Assembly (NCBI GenBank): GCA_903843235.1
Contig: CAIMOW010000158.1
Location: forward strand, 1-36,686
Direction: 5' to 3'
DNA length: 36,686 nt
Source of the DNA: an uncultured beta proteobacterium
GTDB lineage: Bacteria; Pseudomonadota; Gammaproteobacteria; Burkholderiales; Burkholderiaceae
Shown: in pieces, positions 8,833-17,453 of the stretch
How positions within the stretch are numbered: position 1 is the first letter of the stretch
How the letters are laid out: each line of letters starts with the position of its first letter
Notes under the pieces: generated by a model
What the model was told of the DNA's origin: nothing
The model's database searches: none
Seen by the model: only the letters and a program-made list of their open reading frames with translations
Translations under genes and position numbers: made by a program

Positions 8833-8860
8833 AAAAAAGCCGCTGAAAAGCGGCTTTTTT
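8833..8860. terminator. Bidirectional intrinsic terminator
   Basis: Eight-base perfect stem AAGCCGCT / AGCGGCTT with a stable GAAA tetraloop, an A-run on the left and T6 on the right. It can end the small lipoprotein mRNA on the plus strand and the bamC operon on the minus strand (bamC stop at 8886). Confidence 0.9.
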
Positions 8861-8885
8861 ATTGCTGACACTTTATTGAGGTAGC

Positions 8886-10034
8886 TTAGCGACTCAATTG
8901 CTCCGTCAGCAAAGTGAGTAACTGTAATCCAGCAGGCGTATTTTCTGGCTTGCCATCCGCATCTTGCACATACACAGTCGATGTTTCATCACCAGTCTTC
9001 TGAACTACGACTCGATACTTCTTCGCTTTTAAGCTTGAGTCATCTTTACTACTAAATAGGTTGCTAAAGAATCCTTTGGTATCGCCCAGATCCTTGGGAT
9101 TCACATAACGCACAAAGTAAACACCGTTTGAGCGATCTCGATCTTCCACCGTAAAGTTAGAGCGATCCAGTGCGAGGCCAACATCGCGCCAAGCACGATC
9201 AAAACCAGCACTCACATCAATATGGGCTTTATTAGCGCCCTCTTGCACTAATTTAGCCTTGGCCGTCTTAGCTCCCAATGGAACTGCAACCATGGCTTTA
9301 GCTTGCTCTTGCGTCATCCCCAAGCGCTCCATCAGGCGAGCCAAAAATGCCGCTTCTAACTCAGGATCGTTTGGGCGCGGAGTCCAAATGGTGGACAAAC
9401 AAGCACCCGTGGTATCCGTTGTGCATTTTTCAATCGCGCCACGTTGGGTAATATAAATCTCAGTTTCATTTGGTTTACTGACTTCTAGGCGCGTTTTGTA
9501 TTTATCACGCTCGCCCGTATCGTAAACAGAATCAAGCGCACCACCAACGGTTGAGCGGATCCAGTCTTGAGCAATCTTGGCACGGTTTTCAGCCCAATCG
9601 GTTTCCATGATGCCAGTCGATGGGGAGTCCACCACTAGGAGGAAACCATTCTCTTGCCAGAAATCTTTTACTTGTGGGTATAACTCAGGTGCCGGTTTTT
9701 CAACTACCAACCAACGACGCTCGCCGTCACGTGCAATGCGCATACCCGGGATACCCGTCATCACGTTGGTGCGTAATTGCGCAGACTTCTTCACTGCTGC
9801 GTTGTACTCGGACATGGTGGCAGTGCCATCTTGAACGATATAGCGACGATCTGCTTGTGAAGTAATTAAATCAGGTGGGTAGGCTAAGTTAGGGCCACGC
9901 ACTGCGCCAGAACTCTTATAGTCAACGGTATCGCTAGAGGTAACCGACTTACAGGCAACCAAGCCAAAACCCACACACGCCAGAATAGCAACAGTCGACA
10001 TTACTCGACGGAGAATTTGCGCAACAATCATCAT
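8886..10034 (-). CDS. bamC: Outer membrane assembly lipoprotein BamC
   Basis: Lipoprotein subunit of the BAM complex that inserts beta-barrel proteins into the outer membrane. The 382-residue product has a signal peptide with lipobox LVAC (Cys28). An unstructured N-terminal stretch with conserved PPDLI follows (about residues 30-70); in Escherichia coli this part binds BamD. Two helix-grip domains come next, about 95-215 and 255-380, the first holding [19 protein letters not shown]. Its ATG overlaps the dapA TGA by four bases, the same dapA-bamC pairing seen in Escherichia coli. It is the last gene of the long minus-strand run and ends at the terminator at 8833-8860. Confidence 0.93.
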   Translation of the reverse strand: MMIVAQILRRVMSTVAILACVGFGLVACKSVTSSDTVDYKSSGAVRGPNLAYPPDLITSQADRRYIVQDGTATMSEYNAAVKKSAQLRTNVMTGIPGMRIARDGERRWLVVEKPAPELYPQVKDFWQENGFLLVVDSPSTGIMETDWAENRAKIAQDWIRSTVGGALDSVYDTGERDKYKTRLEVSKPNETEIYITQRGAIEKCTTDTTGACLSTIWTPRPNDPELEAAFLARLMERLGMTQEQAKAMVAVPLGAKTAKAKLVQEGANKAHIDVSAGFDRAWRDVGLALDRSNFTVEDRDRSNGVYFVRYVNPKDLGDTKGFFSNLFSSKDDSSLKAKKYRVVVQKTGDETSTVYVQDADGKPENTPAGLQLLTLLTEQLSR

Positions 10035-10954
10035 AGTAAGCTGGCCTGTTTCAATGCAATTTTTAAAGGTTCACGCAATGGGGCGCTTAAGGGAGTCAAT
10101 GGCAAACGAATACCTGCAGTAATTTTTCCCATTTCATGCAGGGCCCATTTGACTGGAATTGGATTTGCTTCTGTAAACATTGCTTTATGGACTGCTATCA
10201 ACTGATATTGGATCTCACGCGTCCGCTGCACATCATCAGACATGGCAGCGACACACAACTCATGCATCAAACGTGGCGCAACGTTGGCAGTAACGGAGAT
10301 GTTACCTTTACCGCCCATAAGCATGAGCATAGCTGCGGTCAAATCATCACCAGAAAATACTGAAAAATCACTGTGCCCTGCGCGCTGAAGATCAGCAAGT
10401 AATAAAGTGCCGCGCTCTAAACTACCGGTTGCATCTTTAATGGCAATAATGCCGGGCACTCCAGCCAAGCGCACTACCGTATCACCAGCTAAATCAGCAA
10501 CTGTGCGTCCAGGAACGTTATACAAAATCACCGGCAGATCAACAGACTCAGCAATCTTCTTAAAGTGCAAATACATGCCCTCTTGAGTAGGCTTGTTGTA
10601 GTAAGGCACGACTTGCAAGCTGGCATCAGCACCAACTTTTTTAGCAAACTCGGTTAACTCAATAGCTTCAATCGTAGAATTACCGCCAGTGCCTGCGATG
10701 ACCGGAATGCGCCCATCAATATGCTCAACAGTTGCACGAATCAGTTCGCAATGCTCCCCTACGGAAACAGTTGGAGACTCACCACTAGTGCCAACGATGA
10801 CGATACCATCGGTGCCTTCCGCTACATGCCAATCCAATAAAGACCGTAAGCTAGCGAAGTCCAAACTACCATCTTCAAACATCGGCGTAACGATAGCTGG
10901 CATGCTGCCAGCAATAGGCTTTTGACTACCTTTGGAATGGGTTGTATTTGTCAC
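10031..10954 (-). CDS. dapA: 4-hydroxy-tetrahydrodipicolinate synthase
   Basis: Condenses pyruvate with aspartate semialdehyde in the lysine/diaminopimelate pathway. The 307-residue TIM-barrel protein shows GTSGESPT near residue 55, Tyr145 in LYNVPGRT and the Schiff-base Lys173 in IAIKDATG. The start used is GTG at 10952-10954 with no clear ribosome-binding site. Residues 1-14 precede the usual family start, so an internal ATG (MPAIVTP, residue 18) is possible but less likely. A 9-codon mini-ORF starts 1 nt after the upstream methyltransferase stop (ATG at 10980) and ends in a TGA overlapping this GTG. Coupled to bamC by a 4-base overlap. Confidence 0.96.
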   Translation of the reverse strand: MTNTTHSKGSQKPIAGSMPAIVTPMFEDGSLDFASLRSLLDWHVAEGTDGIVIVGTSGESPTVSVGEHCELIRATVEHIDGRIPVIAGTGGNSTIEAIELTEFAKKVGADASLQVVPYYNKPTQEGMYLHFKKIAESVDLPVILYNVPGRTVADLAGDTVVRLAGVPGIIAIKDATGSLERGTLLLADLQRAGHSDFSVFSGDDLTAAMLMLMGGKGNISVTANVAPRLMHELCVAAMSDDVQRTREIQYQLIAVHKAMFTEANPIPVKWALHEMGKITAGIRLPLTPLSAPLREPLKIALKQASLL

Positions 10955-10981
10955 CGAATGTGTACCGATTTTCTAGCCATG

Positions 10982-11545
10982 TTAACCAGTAAATTGTAAC
11001 GGAATGCGCCCTTTTAACCCGCTTTTTACGGCACAAATCCGTTGAATCATGGCTGGTTTGGGGTGATCTACGTAAATATCCTCGTAAGCGAGTACCTTCA
11101 GGCCATGAGCTTGGGCTAAAGCGAGCAATTCCCCTGGATTTAAGAGGAAATGCGGATTGGAAGGTTTGCCAAATTCTGCATTCCCCAGGGCAAAGGTTTC
11201 ATAGATCAAAACACCACCATCAACCAACATTTCAGGCAACAGATCAAGATAAGGACGATAGAGGTAATTATTCACCACAATGCCTGCAAATTGACGATTC
11301 TGAAGAGGCCATAACTCAGCCTCTAAATCGAGTGCTTCAATCTGGATGGAATACTCCTCTAGGGGTTCTAAGGCATCAATGTCCCGATCGACTGCTAAAA
11401 CGGCATAACCCAGTTTGGCCAAATACAGGGCGTGTCTGCCAGCACCGGCAGCTAGATCAAGAACCAAACCTTCTTTTGGGATGGCTAGGGCAAAGCGTTT
11501 TAGCCATGCAGAGGCATCTAGGAGCCCGGTGTGAGATCCAGTCAT
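10982..11545 (-). CDS. Class I SAM-dependent methyltransferase
   Basis: A 187-residue Rossmann-fold methyltransferase of unknown substrate. The SAM-binding motif I, VLDLAAGAGRHALYLA, is near residues 28-43, followed by the acidic end of strand 2 (AVLAVDRD near 50). IVVNNYLYRPYLDLLPEMLVDGGVLIYETFA is the post-I to motif III region seen in tellurite-resistance-like (TehB) enzymes. No extra domain is present. It lies between trpS (12 nt gap) and dapA (27 nt gap) and is clearly part of the operon, but its neighbours do not reveal the substrate. A tRNA- or small-molecule-modifying role is possible; I would not choose between them. Confidence 0.85.
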   Translation of the reverse strand: MTGSHTGLLDASAWLKRFALAIPKEGLVLDLAAGAGRHALYLAKLGYAVLAVDRDIDALEPLEEYSIQIEALDLEAELWPLQNRQFAGIVVNNYLYRPYLDLLPEMLVDGGVLIYETFALGNAEFGKPSNPHFLLNPGELLALAQAHGLKVLAYEDIYVDHPKPAMIQRICAVKSGLKGRIPLQFTG

Positions 11546-11557
11546 GACCAGTAGAAA

Positions 11558-12760
11558 TTAATCGTAAGCGAGGCCCATTGCTTCGCGAACCTCTCTCATG
11601 GTTTCTTGCGCAACTTTACGTGCCTTATCGCATCCATCAGCAATGATGGAGCGCAACAAGCTTGGATCATCCAAATACTTTTGAGCGCGCTCAAGCATCG
11701 GCTGTTGCTCCAAAAGAATGGCATCGATCACAGGTTGCTTACACTCTAAGCAACCAATACCAGCTGATTTACAGCCCTTCTCAACCCATTGCTTGGTTTC
11801 TGCATTTGAATACACGGCATGTAATTGCCATACTGGGCAACGGGCAGGGTCACCCGCATCAGTACGTCGAACTCGCGCAGGATCGGTAGGCATAGTCCGT
11901 ATGGATTTAATCACCTCTTCAGGCTGCTGGCGAATGCTAATGGTATTGCCATAAGACTTCGACATCTTCTGACCATCAAGGCCCGGCATACGTGAGGCCG
12001 AAGTCAATAAAGCCTGTGGCTCAGGCAGAATGATTTTCCGAGAGCCTTCTAAAAAGCCGAACAATCTTTCGCGATCGGCCATCGACAAGCTTTGGGCTTC
12101 TTGCAATAAGGCCTTGGCTTGCTCAAGCGCTTCCTCATCACCGCGCTCCTGAAAGGCAACTCGCAACTCTGCATACATCTTGGCACGCTTACTGCCTAAT
12201 TTCTTGACTGCTTCTAGTGCCTTTTCTTCAAAGCCAGGTTCACGGCCATAAAGATAATTAAAGCGACGTGCAACTTCCCGAGTCATCTCCACATGCGGCA
12301 CCTGATCTTCACCTACGGGCACATGTTGTGCTCGGTAGATCAAGATATCAGCTGCTTGCAGCAATGGATAACCCAAGAAACCATAGGTCTGTAAATCTTT
12401 TTCTTTTAATTTCTCAATCTGGTCTTTATAGGTGGGCACGCGCTCGAGCCAGCCTAGCGGAGTTCCCATCGAAAGTAGGAGAAAGAGTTCGGCGTGCTCT
12501 GGTACCTTGCTCTGAATAAATAAGGTAGCTTGGTTTGGATCAACGCCAGCAGCCAACCAATCAATCACCATATGCCAAACGGATTGTTCAATCACATCAG
12601 GGGTTTCATAGTGAGTGGTCAGTGCATGCCAATCGGCAACAAAGAAGAAGCATGGATACTCAGACTGCAGGCGTACCCAGTTCTTTAAAACACCGTGGTA
12701 ATGACCTAGGTGTAAATTACCTGTAGGTCGCATGCCAGAGAGAACGCGTTCAGCAAACAT
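11558..12760 (-). CDS. trpS: Tryptophanyl-tRNA synthetase with a C-terminal cysteine cluster
   Basis: Charges tRNA-Trp. The 400-residue protein has the class I motifs HLGH (residues 17-20, HIGH) and KMSKS (265-269). It is longer than the usual bacterial form of about 330 residues because of an extra charged helical segment at about 172-245 between the Rossmann part and KMSKS. After KMSKS there are four cysteines at 308, 330, 337 and 340, a C-x21-C-x6-C-x2-C pattern. This is nearly the spacing that binds a [4Fe-4S] cluster in the anticodon-side region of Thermotoga maritima TrpRS. Cluster binding here is inference. The gene follows the PHP phosphoesterase gene by 40 nt. Confidence 0.95.
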   Translation of the reverse strand: MFAERVLSGMRPTGNLHLGHYHGVLKNWVRLQSEYPCFFFVADWHALTTHYETPDVIEQSVWHMVIDWLAAGVDPNQATLFIQSKVPEHAELFLLLSMGTPLGWLERVPTYKDQIEKLKEKDLQTYGFLGYPLLQAADILIYRAQHVPVGEDQVPHVEMTREVARRFNYLYGREPGFEEKALEAVKKLGSKRAKMYAELRVAFQERGDEEALEQAKALLQEAQSLSMADRERLFGFLEGSRKIILPEPQALLTSASRMPGLDGQKMSKSYGNTISIRQQPEEVIKSIRTMPTDPARVRRTDAGDPARCPVWQLHAVYSNAETKQWVEKGCKSAGIGCLECKQPVIDAILLEQQPMLERAQKYLDDPSLLRSIIADGCDKARKVAQETMREVREAMGLAYD

Positions 12761-12800
12761 CTTTTTCTTTATTCTTATGAGTAATGCGTTAAAAAATCTA

Positions 12801-13649
12801 TTAATGAAAGGCTGACCAAACCGGCGTCAGATGATCCGGCAAATGTGGCAAACGCCCTAAATCAGTATGACTTTCATTCGGGTCATGAAAATCAGATCCA
12901 CGTGAAGCTAAGAAGCCATACTGCTGGGCAATTTTGCCGTAGGTTTGATATTGATTTGGACTATGGCTACCTGTAATCACTTCTATTGCTAATCCACCAA
13001 TATCTTTAAAGTGTTTGTATAGCTCATCCATTTGCATGGCATTAAGCTTATATCTACCAGGGTGAGCGATCACCGCAACACCACCAGCCGCCTTAATCCA
13101 AGAGACTGCATCGTCTAGAGTAGCCCACAAGTGCGGTACAAAGCCTGGCTTATCTTCCACCAAGTAATTTTTGAAGACATGCTCTGTATCAGGACAAACG
13201 CCCTGCTCTACCAAAAACCGTGCAAAGTGCGTTCTTGAAATGAGGTCGTGATTACCCGCAAAATGCAGAGCACCTTCATAGGCCCCAGAGATGCCAACTT
13301 TAAGGAGTTGCTCCGCCATCAATTTGGCGCGATTACCGCGACCTTCTCGCGTATGACGCAATCCTTCTAAAATGCCAGCATGGGCAGCGTCAATACCAAG
13401 CCCAACGATGTGAATGGTTTGACCCATCCAAGTTACTGAAATCTCTACACCAGCTAAATAATCAAGACCTAAAGCGCTGGCAGCAGCACGAGCACGCTCT
13501 TGTCCGTCAAGTTCATCATGATCTGTTAGAGCCCATAAATGGACGCCATTAGCGTGCGCACGTTCAGCAAGCTCTTCAGGCGTTAAAGTTCCGTCAGAAA
13601 CCACTGAATGGCTATGTAAATCGGCATTGAGTGTGAAAACGCTGGTCAT
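12801..13649 (-). CDS. PHP-domain phosphoesterase (RNase AM / YciV family)
   Basis: A 282-residue polymerase-and-histidinol-phosphatase domain protein. Escherichia coli YciV of this family is a 5'-3' exonuclease (RNase AM) acting on RNA 5' ends and 3',5'-bisnucleotides. Metal ligands are visible: DLHSHSVVSDG near residue 10, LTDHDELDG near 41, GVEISV near 66, VIAHPGRY near 193 and SRGSDFHDPNE near 248. The start ATG is 9 nt after the zapE stop. TAAAAT lies six bases before this ATG (13656-13661), created by the zapE stop region. It precedes trpS by 40 nt within the long minus-strand run. Confidence 0.88.
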   Translation of the reverse strand: MTSVFTLNADLHSHSVVSDGTLTPEELAERAHANGVHLWALTDHDELDGQERARAAASALGLDYLAGVEISVTWMGQTIHIVGLGIDAAHAGILEGLRHTREGRGNRAKLMAEQLLKVGISGAYEGALHFAGNHDLISRTHFARFLVEQGVCPDTEHVFKNYLVEDKPGFVPHLWATLDDAVSWIKAAGGVAVIAHPGRYKLNAMQMDELYKHFKDIGGLAIEVITGSHSPNQYQTYGKIAQQYGFLASRGSDFHDPNESHTDLGRLPHLPDHLTPVWSAFH

Positions 13650-13658
13650 AGCCCTATT

Positions 13659-14762
13659 TTAAGTCAAGCTGGTGTCAATGACACGGCGAGGTGCGTCTAA
13701 GTAGTCCCGAGACTGCATTTCGATCAAGCGGGAGACCGTTCTCGAAAATTCACCAGTAATCTGCCCCTCTGTATATAAATCGGGGGCCGCAAGCTCTGCG
13801 GAAATAATGAGCTTAATTTTATGGTCATATAAGACGTCAATGAGCCAAATAAAGCGCCGAGCTTCGTTGGTCATTCGGGGTGGCATATAAGGCACCCCCG
13901 ACAAAATTACCGTATGAAATTGATTAGCAATCTCCAGATAGTCATTTTGAGAACGGGGGCCACAGCACAAAGTCTTAAAATCAAACCACACTACCCCATC
14001 GTTCATATGAAGTGGTCTTAACTGCCTAGATTCGATATACAAAATCGGGCAAGTATTTTCTTGCTGGTTACCAATGAGCGTCTGATACATCTCCATAAGA
14101 GCGGCATTTGTTTGCTCATTCAGGGGCGTCAAGTAAGCCTCAACCTGAGCCATCTGTACACGCCGATAGTCACTGCCGGCATCAACATTCATCACATCTA
14201 ACTGCGCCTCCAACAACTTAATCGCCGGAATCAGCCGATCCCGATGCAGTCCATTGGGATAAAGTTGATCAGGACGATAGTTTGAAGTCATCACAAATTG
14301 GACGCGATCCTCAAACAAAGCGGTTAGAAGGCGATACAAAATCATGGCATCTGCGATGTCATTGATATGGAACTCATCAAAACAAATCAGGCGGTAACGC
14401 TTAGCAATTCTTCTGGACAACTCATCCAAAGGGTCTGCAAGACCAGAGAGCTCATGTAATTCACGGTGAACCTCACGCATGAACTCATGAAAATGAATGC
14501 GGATTTTCTTCTCTAAAGGCGATGCAGCATAAAAACAATCCATCAGAAAGGATTTGCCGCGACCCACACCACCCCACAAATAAATCCCACGCGGTAATTT
14601 AGGTTTAAATAATTTCTTTTTTAGGCCGCTGCTGCGAATTTCTTTATAAGCAATCCACTCGTCTTCACAGCGTTGCAAGCGCTCAATGGCGCGAAGCTGC
14701 GCGGGATCGCTCTGATACCCGCGCGCTTTTAACTCTTGATGGTAATACTCTAATGCTTTCAA
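13659..14762 (-). CDS. zapE: Cell division ATPase ZapE (AFG1 family)
   Basis: P-loop ATPase of the AFG1/ZapE family; in Escherichia coli ZapE binds the FtsZ ring at constriction. The 367-residue protein has Walker A GGVGRGKS near residues 64-71, the family-specific HFHEFM near 91, Walker B LICFDEFHINDIADA near 130, and sensor-like MTSNYRPDQLYPNGLHRDRL near 158. A C-terminal RFIWLIDVLYDH motif (about 305) is typical. The start is a TTG (14760-14762) placed directly after the lpdA TAA with no gap; no ATG or GTG fits upstream within the frame. No clear ribosome-binding site is seen, so translation may depend on ribosomes finishing lpdA. Confidence 0.92.
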   Translation of the reverse strand: MKALEYYHQELKARGYQSDPAQLRAIERLQRCEDEWIAYKEIRSSGLKKKLFKPKLPRGIYLWGGVGRGKSFLMDCFYAASPLEKKIRIHFHEFMREVHRELHELSGLADPLDELSRRIAKRYRLICFDEFHINDIADAMILYRLLTALFEDRVQFVMTSNYRPDQLYPNGLHRDRLIPAIKLLEAQLDVMNVDAGSDYRRVQMAQVEAYLTPLNEQTNAALMEMYQTLIGNQQENTCPILYIESRQLRPLHMNDGVVWFDFKTLCCGPRSQNDYLEIANQFHTVILSGVPYMPPRMTNEARRFIWLIDVLYDHKIKLIISAELAAPDLYTEGQITGEFSRTVSRLIEMQSRDYLDAPRRVIDTSLT

Positions 14763-16199
14763 TTACATATTTAATGCACGTTGGTCCGTTGCCAATGCAG
14801 CTTCGCGCATCACTTCTGACAAGCTTGGATGTGGATGACAGATACGAGCAATATCTTCCGCTGCCGCTTTGAATTCCATGGCGACAGCTGCTTCAGCAAT
14901 TAAGTCCGAAGCATTTGGTCCAATGATATGAACACCCAGGATTTCATCGGTCTTGGCATCAGCCAATACTTTAACGAAACCATCGGCACGACCCATGCCC
15001 AGTGCGCGGCCATTGGCAGCAAATGGGAACTGGCCAGCTTTAAAAGCAATACCAGCTTCTTTGAGTTGTTGCTCTGTCTTACCAACCCAAGCGATTTCTG
15101 GATCGGTATAAATAACCCAAGGAATACAGTTGTAATCAATATGGGGTTTTTGGCCAGCAATAATTTCTGCTACCAACACGCCTTCGTCTTCTGCTTTATG
15201 GGCAAGCATTGGTCCGCGTACTACGTCACCAACGGCGTATACACCTGGAGCCGCTGTTTGGCAGGTATGGTCGTCAATCGGAATAAAGCCACGCTCATCC
15301 ACCTTCAGGCCAATTTTATCTAAGTCCAACTTGTCAGTGTTTGGTACCCGGCCAATAGAAACGATTAAACGATCGCATTCCAACTTAGCTACTTTGCCTG
15401 CGCTATCAGTGTAGTTCACCACCACACCTTTTTTATCAACCTTGACTTCGCCGATCTTCACACCAGTATGAATGTTCAAGCCTTGCTTGCTTAATAGCTT
15501 TTGCGCTTCCTTGGCGATACCGAGATCACAGGCGCCCAAAAATGATGGCATTGCCTCCAAAATAGTCACTTCAGAGCCAACACGACGCCAAACAGAGCCC
15601 AACTCCAAACCAATTACACCAGCGCCAATCACGCCGAGTTTTTTAGGAGTGGAATCAAATTTCAGTGCGCCTTCGTTATCGCAAACCAGCACATTGTCTA
15701 CGGCAACACCAGGTAAATGACGTGCCTTAGAGCCAGTAGCAATGATGACGTTCTTTGCGCTCACGGTTTCTTTATCTTTGCCATCAATCTTAATTTGATA
15801 ACCTTCGGCACCCTTGCTCTCAAAAGACGCATGTCCTTTGAGCAAAGTAATCTTGTTCTTGCGAAATAGATACTGAATACCACCAGTCATCTTCGTCACG
15901 ATGTCATCTTTACGAGACACCATCTTCTTAGAGTCAATGCTGACTGACCCCACCTTAATGCCGTGATCAGCAGCATGATGGCTAATTTTCTCGAATTCTT
16001 CTGAAGAGGCCAATAAAGCCTTGGAAGGAATGCAGCCGACGTTTAAACAAGTTCCACCCAAGCGTGGCTCACCCTTTGGATCGTCATAGCTCTGTGATTC
16101 AGCACAGGCAACCTTAAAGCCAAGTTGCGCTGCGCGAATTGCGGCAATGTAGCCACCAGGGCCACCGCCAATGACTACTACGTCAAATGATTGACTCAT
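14763..16199 (-). CDS. lpdA: Dihydrolipoyl dehydrogenase (E3)
   Basis: FAD enzyme that reoxidises the dihydrolipoyl group of E2 and makes NADH. The 478-residue protein has the FAD-binding GGGPGGY near residue 11, the redox disulfide GGTCLNVGC (Cys51, Cys56), the NAD-binding [16 protein letters not shown] near 190, GVYAVGDV near 315 and the active-site HPHPSLSE near 453. Length is normal. It lies 11 nt downstream of odhB, so this E3 most likely serves the 2-oxoglutarate dehydrogenase complex, though it could be shared with pyruvate dehydrogenase. Confidence 0.96.
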   Translation of the reverse strand: MSQSFDVVVIGGGPGGYIAAIRAAQLGFKVACAESQSYDDPKGEPRLGGTCLNVGCIPSKALLASSEEFEKISHHAADHGIKVGSVSIDSKKMVSRKDDIVTKMTGGIQYLFRKNKITLLKGHASFESKGAEGYQIKIDGKDKETVSAKNVIIATGSKARHLPGVAVDNVLVCDNEGALKFDSTPKKLGVIGAGVIGLELGSVWRRVGSEVTILEAMPSFLGACDLGIAKEAQKLLSKQGLNIHTGVKIGEVKVDKKGVVVNYTDSAGKVAKLECDRLIVSIGRVPNTDKLDLDKIGLKVDERGFIPIDDHTCQTAAPGVYAVGDVVRGPMLAHKAEDEGVLVAEIIAGQKPHIDYNCIPWVIYTDPEIAWVGKTEQQLKEAGIAFKAGQFPFAANGRALGMGRADGFVKVLADAKTDEILGVHIIGPNASDLIAEAAVAMEFKAAAEDIARICHPHPSLSEVMREAALATDQRALNM

Positions 16200-16210
16200 G
16201 ATGTCCCTTC

Positions 16211-17410
16211 TTACAAATCAAGGAGGAGACGTGAAGGATCTTCTAAAGCTTCCTTCATGGCAACCAAACCAAGTACTGCCTCACGACCGTCAATGATTCG
16301 ATGATCGTATGACAAAGCGAGATAGTTAATGGGGCGAATCACCACTTGACCATTCTCAACTACTGCACGCTCTTTAGTTGCATGAATACCTAAAATTGCA
16401 GATTGCGGTGGGTTGATGATTGGGGTTGAGAGCATGGAACCAAATACACCGCCGTTAGAGATGGAGAATGTGCCACCAGTCAACTCTTCAATCGATAACT
16501 TACCGTCGCGTGCCTTGGAACCATATTCAGCAATCTTCTTTTCGATATCGGCCAAGTTCATTTGATCAACGTCACGCAAAATTGGAACAACCAAGCCACG
16601 CGGTGAACTGACTGCGATACCAATATCAAAGTAGCCGTGATAAACGATGTCGTTACCGTCAACAGACGCGTTCAACAATGGGAATTTCTTCAAAGCATGT
16701 GTTGCTGCTTTAACAAAGAAAGACATAAAGCCCAATTTAACGCCATGGACTTTTTCAAACTGGTCTTTGTACTTGTTGCGCATTGCAATCACTGGAGCCA
16801 TATTGACTTCATTGAAGGTTGTCAAGATCGCATTGCTTGCTTGTGACTCAAGCAAGCGCTCAGCAATACGAGCACGCAAACGGCTCATTGGCACGCGCTC
16901 TTCTGGACGATTGCCAGTAGGAATAGGCGAGCTTGGCAATGGAACAGACTTTGTACCACCAGCAACCGCACCAATCACATCACCTTTAGTGATGCGACCA
17001 TCGCGACCAGAACCGGCAACTTGAGTAGCGCTAACATTATTTTCTGCCATTAATTTAGCAGCAGAAGGAGCTGCGGCAGGTGCAGCAGATTTAGCAGCTG
17101 GAGTCGGAGCTACTGCAGCCACTGGAGCAGCTGCAGGAGCTGCGGCAGCTGGGGCTGCTGTTGCAACAGCAGTACTATCGATCTTCGCGATCAATTGCTC
17201 GGCAATTACAGTGCCGCCATCAGCAATGAGGATCTCGGTCAATACACCAGCGGAAGGCGCAGGTACTTCTAATACCACTTTGTCTGTTTCAATTTCAATC
17301 AAGATCTCATCTTGACCGACGGCATCGCCGACTTTCTTTTTCCATTGCAACAAAGTTGCTTCTGCTACTGACTCGGAGAGTTGGGGAACTTTAACTTCAA
17401 ATATAGCCAT
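16211..17410 (-). CDS. odhB: Dihydrolipoyllysine-residue succinyltransferase (E2 of 2-oxoglutarate dehydrogenase)
   Basis: Core of the 2-oxoglutarate dehydrogenase complex, transferring succinyl from the lipoyl arm to CoA. The 399-residue protein has one lipoyl domain (residues 1-75, lipoylated Lys44 in [11 protein letters not shown]), an Ala/Pro-rich swinging linker (about 80-112), a peripheral-subunit-binding domain (about 113-150, ending in [11 protein letters not shown]) and the acyltransferase domain with [12 protein letters not shown] near residue 370. A single lipoyl domain and the ETDKV context fit the succinyl type (sucB/odhB). It sits between odhA (43 nt) and lpdA (11 nt), the classical order. 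Confidence 0.96.
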   Translation of the reverse strand: MAIFEVKVPQLSESVAEATLLQWKKKVGDAVGQDEILIEIETDKVVLEVPAPSAGVLTEILIADGGTVIAEQLIAKIDSTAVATAAPAAAAPAAAPVAAVAPTPAAKSAAPAAAPSAAKLMAENNVSATQVAGSGRDGRITKGDVIGAVAGGTKSVPLPSSPIPTGNRPEERVPMSRLRARIAERLLESQASNAILTTFNEVNMAPVIAMRNKYKDQFEKVHGVKLGFMSFFVKAATHALKKFPLLNASVDGNDIVYHGYFDIGIAVSSPRGLVVPILRDVDQMNLADIEKKIAEYGSKARDGKLSIEELTGGTFSISNGGVFGSMLSTPIINPPQSAILGIHATKERAVVENGQVVIRPINYLALSYDHRIIDGREAVLGLVAMKEALEDPSRLLLDL

Positions 17411-17453
17411 GATTGATCCTATCTAATATGTTTAGTGTGGGTTATGTCGACGA

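Noticed and set aside
8674-8871. Ser/Arg/Phe-rich minus-strand frame opposite the small lipoprotein
   Set aside because: It is the complement of the Ala/Pro codon repeat, with biased low-complexity composition and no start signal.
17041-17170. Ala/Pro-rich repeat in odhB as a possible mobile repeat
   Set aside because: It is the normal flexible linker between the lipoyl and subunit-binding domains.
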